Shown here: positions 27,580-34,752 of the stretch, one piece after another | Position numbering within the stretch: the first letter of the stretch is position 1 | Layout of the letters: each line of letters begins with the position of its first letter | NCBI GenBank assembly: GCA_009778165.1 | Contig: WRKF01000177.1 | Location: 1-34,752, forward strand | Reading direction: 5' to 3' | Length of the DNA: 34,752 bases | Source: Defluviitaleaceae bacterium | GTDB lineage: Bacteria > Bacillota > Clostridia > Lachnospirales > UBA5962 | Position numbers and translations under genes: made by a program | Notes under the pieces: model-generated | Databases searched by the model: none | What the model was told of the DNA's origin: nothing | What the model saw: only the letters and a program-made list of their open reading frames with translations

Positions 27580-27659
27580 ACATAGAGTCACTCATAGAGT
27601 CTACCATACAGAGTTTCTAAGTTCGCATCAGAACGGCTCAAATTCGCACTAAAAACCCT
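27580..27659. repeat. Dispersed intergenic repeat E, copy 2
   Basis: Similar to 8551-8632 over about 80 bases in the same orientation (ACATAGAGTCAC, GAGTTTC, AAGTTCGCAT, AGAACGGCTC). It lies in the 200-bp gap between the S41-like gene and the lipoprotein chimera. No ORF is contained in it. Confidence 0.65.
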
Positions 27660-27692
27660 GCAATCAAGCCGTTCCGACCTTATTGTCATTCC

Positions 27693-29381
27693 CTAAAACC
27701 TACCATACCGCCTAAACCAACTCCAACCTTCGGACACTCTTTCTTTAACATATTCCAAAAGCGGGTCCACATTATTTATCCAGTGTTCTATAGTAAACTC
27801 TATAAGAACATGTGGCCTAAAGGCATAAAATTCAAAGTTTGGGGTCATTTCAACAAACCTCTCTACAGCATTAGCTGTGTGGGCAAACCCAACTTCCTCG
27901 GATTCTATGTGAGCAGGTAGATTTGAAATCGAAATATACATACCGGAATATTCCAAAACAATATCCGGCGTAGGAAATTCGTCGTGCCCCCAAACCATCC
28001 CATGAAAAATGGTGTTTTGTGCTGGAGGTTCACCTACAAACAACGCACCCAAATAGTACATAAACATAGTCGTCACCAAAGATGCGGAGCGAGAAGAGCC
28101 GTTTGCAAAATGAAACAGCATATCACTGTCTGTATTGTCTGCTAAATATCGAAAAAGCCCAAAAAAATGGTTGGGGTCGCCGCCGTCATTATTGCGTACA
28201 TCTACTATTGCAGCATTTACACTGCCGCTTTCGAATAGTTCTACAATCCTTGGGTTTACCTCCCAATTATCGTTTTCCATCCAATAAGCTATGTCCACAT
28301 TTGCAGGCGGCATTATCAAAGCATTATCAAAAGTACCTTGCTCCAGATGTTCCAGAAAATCGCCCTCTAGCTCTGCGATTTGGTCATAATCCAGATCTCT
28401 TTCTTGTGCTATTTCAGATAGCACTATAGCAACAGTTGGGGAAAACCCCTCAATACGGATATACAATATGCCGTACTGTTCTAGAAAATAAAACCTATTG
28501 CGTGCCTGCATCTCAAAGAAAACAGGAAAAGAACCGTCTTCACGATTTTGAGCAGGCATAAAAGGTGAAAAAGGCGTTTCATCTACAGGTCTGCGTCTTG
28601 CACCCTCTACATCCGCCAGGCGAATTTCATGCTCTGCTGTTAACACTATCTCTGCTCTTTCGCCGTCGGCACCTTCAAGAACAAATACAGTTACCCCATT
28701 ATCACGAACCCCTAAGGATTGTAGCATAAATTCGGTATGCAAAAAAGTTGCCATACCTGAACGTATGTCGTAAATATTTTCTGTGGATACTGTTCTGGCA
28801 AACCCTTCCATTAGGTGACCTATCGGCGTATCATTTATATATAGTACCCTTTTGTTAAGTGCGTGCGCAAACTCTTCTACGGTAGATATAAGATAAAAAC
28901 CGCCGCCGCTGCCCCCAAAATGTTCAAAGTGCAACGGAAGGTGCGCTTCTGCTTCAAATATTTCTTCCGGCAGCATGTTAAAATGGTTGTCTTGCAAGCT
29001 CGCTACTGCCATTTGCATACCAAGAGCTATTTCAACATCCGAAAGATTCGGCACATTTCCAATTAGCTCTTCAAATGCTCTTGTTGTGTTTTGCCGCAAT
29101 AACTCATTGCGTGGAATTTCCGACCAGACCCCAAGCCGCCCACTGTCTTCATCCAGTACATCACCGGGTATAAAAATTGTGAAATGGCCCGTAAATATGG
29201 GGTGAGTTTGCATTATGGCATCTCTTAGCTGTGTTATATCAGCTTGCCACATGCGGTTTCTTTCTGCTTGGTTTTGTTCGGTTATAAATATTAGCTCGTT
29301 TTCTGCTGCTACGGTGCTTGTGTAGCTACCAATAACAGAAACCAAAAGTAGTGCTATAACCGAAAATACAGTTTTTTTCAT
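27693..29381 (-). CDS. Secreted S41-like peptidase
   Basis: A 562-residue exported protein with a signal peptide at residues 1-26 (MKKTVFSVIALLLVSVIGSY, cleavage near VAA). The C-terminal part resembles S41 C-terminal-processing peptidases: AAIVDVRNNDGGDP near residues 388-402 (relatives read DLRNNGGG) and ANGSSRSASLVTTMF near 430-445, holding a candidate catalytic serine. The N-terminal ~300 residues resemble the helper region of S41 proteins of unknown role. The PDZ domain is not obvious. It follows the ABC permease gene by 81 bases behind AAGGAGG, so it is probably part of that operon. Confidence 0.72.
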   Translation of the reverse strand: MKKTVFSVIALLLVSVIGSYTSTVAAENELIFITEQNQAERNRMWQADITQLRDAIMQTHPIFTGHFTIFIPGDVLDEDSGRLGVWSEIPRNELLRQNTTRAFEELIGNVPNLSDVEIALGMQMAVASLQDNHFNMLPEEIFEAEAHLPLHFEHFGGSGGGFYLISTVEEFAHALNKRVLYINDTPIGHLMEGFARTVSTENIYDIRSGMATFLHTEFMLQSLGVRDNGVTVFVLEGADGERAEIVLTAEHEIRLADVEGARRRPVDETPFSPFMPAQNREDGSFPVFFEMQARNRFYFLEQYGILYIRIEGFSPTVAIVLSEIAQERDLDYDQIAELEGDFLEHLEQGTFDNALIMPPANVDIAYWMENDNWEVNPRIVELFESGSVNAAIVDVRNNDGGDPNHFFGLFRYLADNTDSDMLFHFANGSSRSASLVTTMFMYYLGALFVGEPPAQNTIFHGMVWGHDEFPTPDIVLEYSGMYISISNLPAHIESEEVGFAHTANAVERFVEMTPNFEFYAFRPHVLIEFTIEHWINNVDPLLEYVKERVSEGWSWFRRYGRF

Positions 29382-29462
29382 TTTTAAATCCTCCTTGTTT
29401 TTTGTTTTTGTTTTTTTGTTGCCTATCTGTTGTGCCTCAACAGTTCTGCGGCGTTATGCCCA

Positions 29463-31481
29463 TTAAGCACTCTTATTAATTTGCCGCTTAAACCCCAAAT
29501 AAGTTATCATAAAATATATTGCATAAAGTAAACCAAACGCCCCTACAGACACAGCATAATATTGGAACGGCACAACTTGTATGTTTTCCAAAACTGCAAA
29601 TCCGTAGCTGATTACAAGCCCTAAAACCAGGGTTATAAGCGCCGCAAAAGCGAATGGCAGGATATAATATAGGGCAAGCTGTTTTTTGAGTACCGCACTA
29701 ACTTCTTTTTTGCTAAGCCCTAATTTCTTTAGTATATCATATCTAAACTTAAACCTTGTGGCATCACTTAATTGCTGTATCGCAAGCACAGTAAGGGCAA
29801 CACAGATGAACACAAACGACACATAACTCAGCACTATGATTATAGAGGTTGTAACAGAAGCAACCATCATATTCTCAAGCTCTCTTATAACCACAGTTGA
29901 GCCAGCATAACTAACGGCACCGTTGCTTCCTACAGCGGGCAACCCTTGGTTGTCGCTGCCTAGGCTGACTGTAAGAAAACCACCTAGTAGAATATCGCCC
30001 GTGTCCGGTTGAATTTCCATCAAGGCTTGGAATAGGTCATCATCCGGGCTGCCCTCTACATTAGCTGCAAGCATGGAATAAAACGGCGTTAGTATATTTT
30101 CGAATTCATCAGGCACTACAACGATATAGTCTGCACCGTTCATGCCGTTTTGCGTGATAAAGTCGGTGCGGATTTCGCTTAACGCAAGCACTGTGCCGCC
30201 TATGCTTACTTGGTTTTGTTCTACAAACTGATGCATCGCATTTTCTGTTCTGCCAACAACATTTATAATAAACTCATTGCTGCCCAAAAGCACCTCGGGC
30301 AAACCCGCCAAACGCCTAAACGCATTATAATCACGCAATAGCATGTATGTGTCATAGTCGTGATAAGAACCGCCATTTATATTGACTAAAAAGTCGTTTA
30401 TTCTCGTATCGTTTGCGTTGTGAAAAATGCGGTAGATATGACTGTCTGTTATCGCGTTGCTATTTTGTATAATGCCGGTGTGCTGTACAAAATCCTCGTT
30501 TACATCATTATGAAAAATCATAATGTCTACAGGCAGATTTCTTTGCAAAACTTCCTGCTGAAAGCCCAAGAACATAAAAGAAAGCGTTAAACCAAATAGC
30601 GACATTGTAAACAGAGTGGTTAGCGTACCCATTGTAAACCGCATAGCTTTCATCTTAGAGGAAAGCTGGCGTAATATAAAAGTGTTAGCTTGTTTATATA
30701 TGGCGTTTGGTTTTTTTTCGATATACATTGCCAAAAATGCCGAAAGCCCAACAAACAGCAAGTATATAGATATAGCCAGCCCCACAAGCCAAAACAAGAC
30801 GAACTCGTCCGTGCCTATTATACCTGTTAAAAGCCCTACATTAAAGAATACAATATAGGCAATGGAAATAGGCACAAAAACCATAGCCCATCCCGATTTT
30901 GCCGTTGGCTCGGCCTGTTTTTCCATATTAATAAGGTTGATTATTGCCATTTTTCTAAACTTGCCCATAACAGAAGCAAGGGCTATAATATATGCAATCC
31001 CAAGCAAAACTGCCGACAAGACAACCCCTACAACACCAACGGAAAATTGTGCCGTGTTATCCAGCCCAACAAGGGAGAAAATTATGTCCAAAAACGCCGT
31101 TTGCAAAAGCTGACCGGGTATAATCGCTATGGCAAAACATATAGCACCCAAAAGCAAACTTTCTTTCCGAAACATACGGCGTATTTGCTTTTTTGTTATG
31201 CCTTGCAGCATATAAATGGCAAATTCGCGGCTGCGCTTTGTAAGCATAAAGCTAGTCATATATTTTACAAGCCAAATCACAATAAGGAAAATAAGAAAAG
31301 AGCTTAATACAATAAACATAATCAAAATATTCAAGCCTTGCAAACTTGCGAGAAGCTCTCCCGATGTTGCCATTATGTTAAAGGCAATTACAAGTGCGAA
31401 AATAATTGTCATGGTTACGATATACACAATATAATCCTTAAAAGACCTTTTGGCATTTCTTAGTGCAAGTTTAGTCAGCAT
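29463..31481 (-). CDS. ABC transporter permease, FtsX/BceB-like
   Basis: A 672-residue integral membrane protein. It opens MLTKLALRNAKRSFKDYIVY, the typical start of BceB-type permeases. Hydrophobic segments lie in groups near residues 15-80, 100-170, 190-260 and 275-310. A large extracytoplasmic domain (about 320-530) follows, then three more helices. This topology is that of peptide-antibiotic sensing and detoxifying permeases. The ATG at 31481 lies behind GGAGGTGAT and overlaps the ATPase gene by 11 bases. No adjacent two-component genes are visible in the window. Confidence 0.9.
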   Translation of the reverse strand: MLTKLALRNAKRSFKDYIVYIVTMTIIFALVIAFNIMATSGELLASLQGLNILIMFIVLSSFLIFLIVIWLVKYMTSFMLTKRSREFAIYMLQGITKKQIRRMFRKESLLLGAICFAIAIIPGQLLQTAFLDIIFSLVGLDNTAQFSVGVVGVVLSAVLLGIAYIIALASVMGKFRKMAIINLINMEKQAEPTAKSGWAMVFVPISIAYIVFFNVGLLTGIIGTDEFVLFWLVGLAISIYLLFVGLSAFLAMYIEKKPNAIYKQANTFILRQLSSKMKAMRFTMGTLTTLFTMSLFGLTLSFMFLGFQQEVLQRNLPVDIMIFHNDVNEDFVQHTGIIQNSNAITDSHIYRIFHNANDTRINDFLVNINGGSYHDYDTYMLLRDYNAFRRLAGLPEVLLGSNEFIINVVGRTENAMHQFVEQNQVSIGGTVLALSEIRTDFITQNGMNGADYIVVVPDEFENILTPFYSMLAANVEGSPDDDLFQALMEIQPDTGDILLGGFLTVSLGSDNQGLPAVGSNGAVSYAGSTVVIRELENMMVASVTTSIIIVLSYVSFVFICVALTVLAIQQLSDATRFKFRYDILKKLGLSKKEVSAVLKKQLALYYILPFAFAALITLVLGLVISYGFAVLENIQVVPFQYYAVSVGAFGLLYAIYFMITYLGFKRQINKSA

Positions 31482-32250
31482 TGTAACCATCACCTCCCAC
31501 AACTGAAAGCGTGTCTAAAATTTGACCTAAAAACTCCCGCCTTGTTTTAGTGCCGCGCTCTAGTTGCTTATAAATTTTGCCGTCTTGCAAGAACAAAATA
31601 CGGCTGCAATAGCTGGACGAAAAAGCATCGTGTGTTACCATAAGTATTGTAACGTTCATGTTTTCGTTCATATCTCGAAAAGTTTCCAGTAGCATCGTCG
31701 CCGATTTTGAGTCCAGGGCACCGGTGGGCTCGTCCGCTAAAATAAGTTTGGGGTTATTGGCCAATGCCCTTGCACAGGCTGTCCGCTGTTTTTGCCCTCC
31801 CGACACTTGATATGGAAACTTGTTTGCATTTTGGCTTATGCCAAGGCACTCCATCAGCTCTTTGGCGCGTTTGCTTGAGTCTTTTTTACGAACATTTTGC
31901 AAGGACATCGGCAGCACGATATTTTCCTCTATCGTAAGAGTGTCCAGCAAGTTAAATTCTTGAAACACAAAACCAAGCTGTGTTTTTCTAAATAACGCAA
32001 GCTGTTCATCGCTTAATTTTGTGATATTGCCTTGCCCTTCAACGTGAATATCGCCCGATGTTACCCTGTCAATTGTGGACACCATATTAAGCAGAGTAGA
32101 TTTGCCGGAACCCGATGCCCCCATAATACCTAAAAATTCACCCTGTTCCACATCAAAACTAACTCCCGCAAGTGCTTTAAATGTATTATTTTTTGTACCG
32201 TAGTGCTTTTCCACATTACGGATGGTCAATAGACTAGACATTCCCTCCAT
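31471..32250 (-). CDS. ABC transporter ATPase, BceA/MacB-like
   Basis: A 259-residue cytoplasmic ATPase. Walker A GASGSGKST is near residues 43-51, the Q-loop FVFQEFNLLDTLTI follows, the signature VSGGQKQR is near 143-150 and Walker B LILADEPTGALD near 162-173. It energises the FtsX-like permease encoded just downstream. The start is uncertain: ATG 32250 (MEGMSSLL) is 12 bases after GGAGG and I prefer it; ATG 32241 (MSSLLTI) matches homologues better but has its GGAGG only two bases away. Its first ~23 codons are echoed at the front of the lipoprotein gene at 26721-27494. Confidence 0.93.
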   Translation of the reverse strand: MEGMSSLLTIRNVEKHYGTKNNTFKALAGVSFDVEQGEFLGIMGASGSGKSTLLNMVSTIDRVTSGDIHVEGQGNITKLSDEQLALFRKTQLGFVFQEFNLLDTLTIEENIVLPMSLQNVRKKDSSKRAKELMECLGISQNANKFPYQVSGGQKQRTACARALANNPKLILADEPTGALDSKSATMLLETFRDMNENMNVTILMVTHDAFSSSYCSRILFLQDGKIYKQLERGTKTRREFLGQILDTLSVVGGDGYNAD

Positions 32251-32306
32251 TTCTTTGTAAATCCTCCTTGTTTTTGTTGTTTTGTTATACAATACACATA
32301 CACGCT

Positions 32307-32335
32307 ATTATGTATATATGTATATATAATGTCAA
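32307..32335 (-). promoter_or_regulatory. Promoter of the ABC transporter operon
   Basis: TTGACA (32330-32335) and CATAAT (32307-32312) are 17 bases apart on the minus strand, about 55 bases before the ATPase start. The spacer is an alternating TATATA/CATATA tract. Confidence 0.6.
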
Positions 32336-32379
32336 GTTTTTAAGTTTAAGTTTGTAAAAGTATAAGTTGCAACGCCTCC

Positions 32380-32820
32380 TTAATTTGCTCTCTTTTGATC
32401 CACATGATAAATTGCTTCAAGTATCGCAAAGATTATCATACCAAACATCGAAATACCCATTGCGGAAACATAAATAACATCAAGCAAGTTTTCTTGAAAT
32501 GTTCCAAAAGTTATATCAGCTAACCCAAACAGATTAGTTAAAATTAAAAAGGCACAAACCGTCATAATAAGCATAAACAGCATAATTATTTTAGCTGATA
32601 TGCTTATTTGGAAATTATTGCTCTTGCAAGTTTTGATAAACTTATTAACGCAGTACCAAGAAAAAATAACAAAAAGTATACTAAACCATCTGCTGACAGA
32701 AGGGTCAAAAAATATCTCAAAAAAAACATTACCGTTTACGACGGTAGTTGCGTACACCTGAGCCAACCAGCCCCAAAACAAAGTTATAACATTGGTTTTG
32801 TGTGCGCTAGCGGGAAACAT
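32380..32820 (-). CDS. Small polytopic membrane protein, unknown function
   Basis: A 146-residue protein with about four membrane helices near residues 10-30, 42-62, 75-97 and 110-135 and a charged tail ending VDQKRAN. No family is recognised. It starts at ATG behind AAGGAGG, 12 bases after the AbrB-like gene's stop, so the two are probably one transcript. This makes it a candidate partner of the AbrB-like protein, though ordinary co-transcription is enough to explain the arrangement. Confidence 0.7.
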   Translation of the reverse strand: MFPASAHKTNVITLFWGWLAQVYATTVVNGNVFFEIFFDPSVSRWFSILFVIFSWYCVNKFIKTCKSNNFQISISAKIIMLFMLIMTVCAFLILTNLFGLADITFGTFQENLLDVIYVSAMGISMFGMIIFAILEAIYHVDQKRAN

Positions 32821-32832
32821 AAAACGTCCTCC

Positions 32833-33084
32833 TTATCTCCAATTTTCTCGGCGAATTTCTTTAATCATAGCAACTACATCATCATCGTTTTTTAATCCCA
32901 GCCGCTGTGCCTCGCCCTCAAATGCCTTGCTCACCTTTTCAAGAGCAGACATCGCGGATTTAACGATAACTACACCGTTTTCCCCTTCGACAAACAATAC
33001 TTTGTCGCCATTCTTTATTCCTAGTTTTTTACGTATTGCCATCGGAATTGTAATCTTTCCTTCTGTAACTTTTGCTAATTCCAT
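32833..33084 (-). CDS. AbrB/SpoVT-type antitoxin-like transcription factor
   Basis: An 83-residue protein opening MELAKVTEGKITIPMAIRKK, followed by LGIKNGDKVLFV: the swapped-hairpin AbrB/MazE DNA-binding fold. The C-terminal half is helical and charged. AbrB-fold proteins of this size usually precede a PIN toxin; here it follows a PIN toxin that already has its own partner, and precedes a membrane protein. The start ATG lies in the second of two exact 14-bp repeats; GGAGT is seven bases upstream. It may control the whole locus (inference). Confidence 0.85.
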   Translation of the reverse strand: MELAKVTEGKITIPMAIRKKLGIKNGDKVLFVEGENGVVIVKSAMSALEKVSKAFEGEAQRLGLKNDDDVVAMIKEIRRENWR

Positions 33085-33131
33085 GTAAAATACTCCTTTT
33101 TTTTCAGGGTTGAGGTTATGTAAAATACTCC
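33083..33131 (-). repeat. Duplicated translation-start region ahead of abrB-like gene
   Basis: The exact 14-mer ATGTAAAATACTCC occurs at 33083-33096 and 33118-33131. Read on the minus strand it is GGAGTATTTTACAT: ribosome-binding site, spacer and the first two bases of the start codon. Only the copy at 33083 is followed by the G that completes ATG. Confidence 0.75.
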
Positions 33132-33134
33132 CAC

Positions 33135-33521
33135 CTACCAAACCCACGGCACGTCATATTTCTGAATATTTTCGTCTGCCGTTAAAAACGTCATTTCCTC
33201 AATAATTGCAGTAGAAATTAAGAGCCTGTCAAAAGGGTCGTTGTGATAAAACGGCAATTTATCCAATGCCAATATATGGTCTAATTTTACAGATAATATG
33301 GTTATGTTACTCTGTTGTATTTTTTCCACAAGTTCCTCAAGGGAAATACCTAAATTCAGCTTACCCTTATGTGTCTTTAAGGTGATTTCCCACAGAGAAA
33401 CAGTACTTACCGTCAACCGGCTTGCTTCGTCAAAAATAATTTCCTTGGATTTCGGAGATAACTTCCGGTCGTCAACCCCTGCGAGCCAAATAATTACATG
33501 GGTGTCCAACAAGTATAGCAT
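33135..33521 (-). CDS. PIN-domain toxin (VapC-like)
   Basis: A 128-residue PIN-domain ribonuclease. Conserved acidic residues are visible: the first in LLDTHVIIWL (about residue 6), SLWEI near 44-48, and the C-terminal PFDRLLISTAIIE near 98-110, with ADE near 116. The length is typical of the VapC subgroup that pairs with DUF2281-like antitoxins. Its ATG shares one base with the TAA of the antitoxin gene (TAATG), so translation is coupled. A VapC-type RNase target (tRNA or rRNA) is usual for the family; the specific target is unknown. Confidence 0.9.
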   Translation of the reverse strand: MLYLLDTHVIIWLAGVDDRKLSPKSKEIIFDEASRLTVSTVSLWEITLKTHKGKLNLGISLEELVEKIQQSNITILSVKLDHILALDKLPFYHNDPFDRLLISTAIIEEMTFLTADENIQKYDVPWVW

Positions 33522-33754
33522 TATACATACTCCGATAGCTCTTCTAATGGAGCATCAAAATCACTAGATATCCAACCACCTTTATTTTTTGCACAACCAA
33601 ACAGCGGGAAATTTGTTTTATCCCTTTTGGGGTTTTCTAGCGGCACGGGGTTGTCGGTAACCACAACAAACACTTCCACATTGTTGGGGATTTCAGCTTG
33701 CTTTAGTGCAACAAATCTACCGTCCTCAAAATACCCTTGGATTGTTTGTAACAT
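33521..33754 (-). CDS. VapB-like (DUF2281-type) antitoxin of the PIN toxin
   Basis: A 77-residue protein. The N-terminal part (GYFEDGRFVALKQAEIPNN) is a short beta-rich domain. The C-terminal tail GGWISSDFDAPLEELSEYV is the hallmark of antitoxins partnered with PIN toxins, where it blocks the active site. It is immediately upstream of the toxin with a one-base stop/start overlap. The AAGGAGT ribosome-binding region overlaps the 3' end of the SLH protein gene, whose stop lies only six bases before this ATG. Confidence 0.82.
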   Translation of the reverse strand: MLQTIQGYFEDGRFVALKQAEIPNNVEVFVVVTDNPVPLENPKRDKTNFPLFGCAKNKGGWISSDFDAPLEELSEYV

Positions 33755-33760
33755 TATTTT

Positions 33761-34752
33761 TCACTTACTCCTTTTCCAAACAACAATTTTTCTCTTAACA
33801 CGTTTGTCATACACCACAAGCAGTCGGTCTGCCTGTGGTTGCAAACCCCAAGCCGAAACCACACTCTCCGCCTCTAACCAAGATTCTGTATAATCTTCGT
33901 TTAGTATGAACACATGGGAGATAACGGCTTCCATTATCTGATAAAAGCTCCAATGGCTACGGTCAAAGTCTATAAAAAGCTGCCGCCCGGCAAGATATTG
34001 CTCAATATAGTATGGGTTCGGTACCCGCCCCGTAAAGTGGTTGGTGAGCGTTACAGCCTGCGCGCGTGTTATTGGAGCGTTGCTCACAAACACATAGTCG
34101 CGGCCAAAATAATCAAACCAACCAATATCAAAGCCGATGTTTATATACGCCTCTGCCCAGTGTCCCTCTATATACGGCACTATGTTGTATATGCCTAGCC
34201 TGTACAGGTTAAACGCCATCACAGCAAATGCCGCAAACTCGGCGTTTGTTATGTGGTTGTTTGGCCTAAAAGTTCCGTCAGGAAAACCTTGCAAAACATC
34301 TATATTCGCAAAAAAACTTATTGCTTCAAAATACCAACCGTCATAGCCCACATCGCTAAAGCCAAAAAACTCTTGCCCGTACCTTTCGGGGTCAAAAGAG
34401 AGGTTCCAAAACGCCTGCGCCATCTCTGCTCTTGTTAAAAACCCATCCGGACGCACGGTTCTGTCCGGATACCCTTGTATATACCAACGGTGAAACCCTA
34501 TTGTGTAATAAGGGAGCAAATGCTCATAAACAAGGTAATAGTAATATGGTAGCGGGGGCGGTGGTATTGTTAGCGGAGGCGGCAACTGTGCTACATATGT
34601 TGTGTAGTACGGATAGGAGGGCGGGGATGGAACGTAGGGTGGCGGATATGGTGGATACGAGGGCGGTGGCGGTGGTGGCGGGTTGCCCGGAGGTGGCGGA
34701 TACGGCGGGTATGGCGGGTATGGTGGATACGAGGGCGGAGGAGGGGGAGGAG
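33761..34752 (-). CDS. S-layer-homology surface protein, C-terminal part (cut by window edge)
   Basis: The frame runs off the window; 330 codons plus the stop are visible. The visible N-terminal ~80 residues are a low-complexity Pro/Tyr linker (YPPYPPYPP, then PPPPGNPPPPPPPSYPPYPPP). Three SLH modules follow: GYPDRTVRPDGFLTRAEMAQ, GFPDGTFRPNNHITNAEFAA and a third with ITRAQAVTLTNHF. SLH triplets bind pyruvylated wall polysaccharide, so the protein is anchored at the cell surface with its upstream part outward. The last ~50 residues after the SLH triplet are basic (KRVKRKIVVWKRSK), an unusual end. The linker DNA is a GC-rich imperfect tandem repeat. Confidence 0.88.
   Translation of the reverse strand, partial: PPPPPPSYPPYPPYPPYPPPPGNPPPPPPPSYPPYPPPYVPSPPSYPYYTTYVAQLPPPLTIPPPPLPYYYYLVYEHLLPYYTIGFHRWYIQGYPDRTVRPDGFLTRAEMAQAFWNLSFDPERYGQEFFGFSDVGYDGWYFEAISFFANIDVLQGFPDGTFRPNNHITNAEFAAFAVMAFNLYRLGIYNIVPYIEGHWAEAYINIGFDIGWFDYFGRDYVFVSNAPITRAQAVTLTNHFTGRVPNPYYIEQYLAGRQLFIDFDRSHWSFYQIMEAVISHVFILNEDYTESWLEAESVVSAWGLQPQADRLLVVYDKRVKRKIVVWKRSK

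Noticed and set aside
1-34752. tRNA, rRNA, riboswitches or prophage structural genes
   Set aside because: No cloverleaf, rRNA signature, familiar aptamer core or phage structural gene could be recognised on either strand.

Overview
The window looks like chromosome of a low-to-moderate GC, anaerobic, S-layer-bearing member of the Clostridia (Bacillota), plausibly near the Lachnospirales. The supporting signs are purine-rich Shine-Dalgarno sites ahead of most genes, a zinc-type L28 gene, an SLH-domain exoprotein, copper-amine-oxidase-like plus CAP exoproteins, CheV and an [FeFe]-hydrogenase/chemoreceptor fusion. This placement comes from gene content only; no rRNA or tRNA gene is visible. Nearly all genes lie on the minus strand. 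The exception is a plus-strand block at 11.3-15.9 kb.

Layout. 0-1.9 kb: accessory DNA with hairpins, a coiled-coil membrane protein and a Panacea-type antitoxin gene followed by what looks like a membrane partner split by an in-frame stop. 2-8.3 kb: a TPR/zinc-ribbon methyltransferase, a MoxR-DUF58-membrane protein operon with a palindrome over its promoter, thiN and a secreted CAP protein. 8.8-11 kb: a conserved rpmB-hflX-lgt block. 11.3-15.9 kb (plus strand): a soluble hydrogenase-like/MCP sensor, rpiB, a nitroreductase, a DUF1016 nuclease gene flanked by imperfect direct repeats, and a truncated APH-like gene. 15.9-20.3 kb: a degraded zone with a group II intron tail, broken coding remnants, two Rpn-like C-terminal fragments, a MazF-type toxin-antitoxin pair, a GNAT enzyme and three copies of a ~108-bp promoter-bearing repeat. 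20.3-23 kb: housekeeping pgcA and cheV. 23.2-26.5 kb: small accessory genes (toxin-antitoxin pair, methyltransferase, membrane proteins, CPBP protease), with one copy of a ~50-60-bp palindromic repeat in each of six consecutive intergenic gaps. 26.5-34.75 kb: an orphan antitoxin-like gene, a lipoprotein fused to the first 23 codons of an ABC ATPase, an S41-like exoprotein, a Bce-type ABC transporter, a PIN toxin module with an extra AbrB gene, and an SLH protein cut by the window edge.

The most interesting signals are: (1) the cassette-like array at 23.2-26.5 kb, whose repeats fold as imperfect palindromes and often carry a promoter; (2) a strong internal ribosome-binding site and start codon at the same place in both Rpn-like C-terminal fragments, which would make a 69-residue product; (3) the Panacea antitoxin with a split membrane partner; (4) the ATPase-lipoprotein chimera; (5) the hydrogenase/MCP fusion with an altered H-cluster motif. 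All function calls come from reading motifs; no database search was run.
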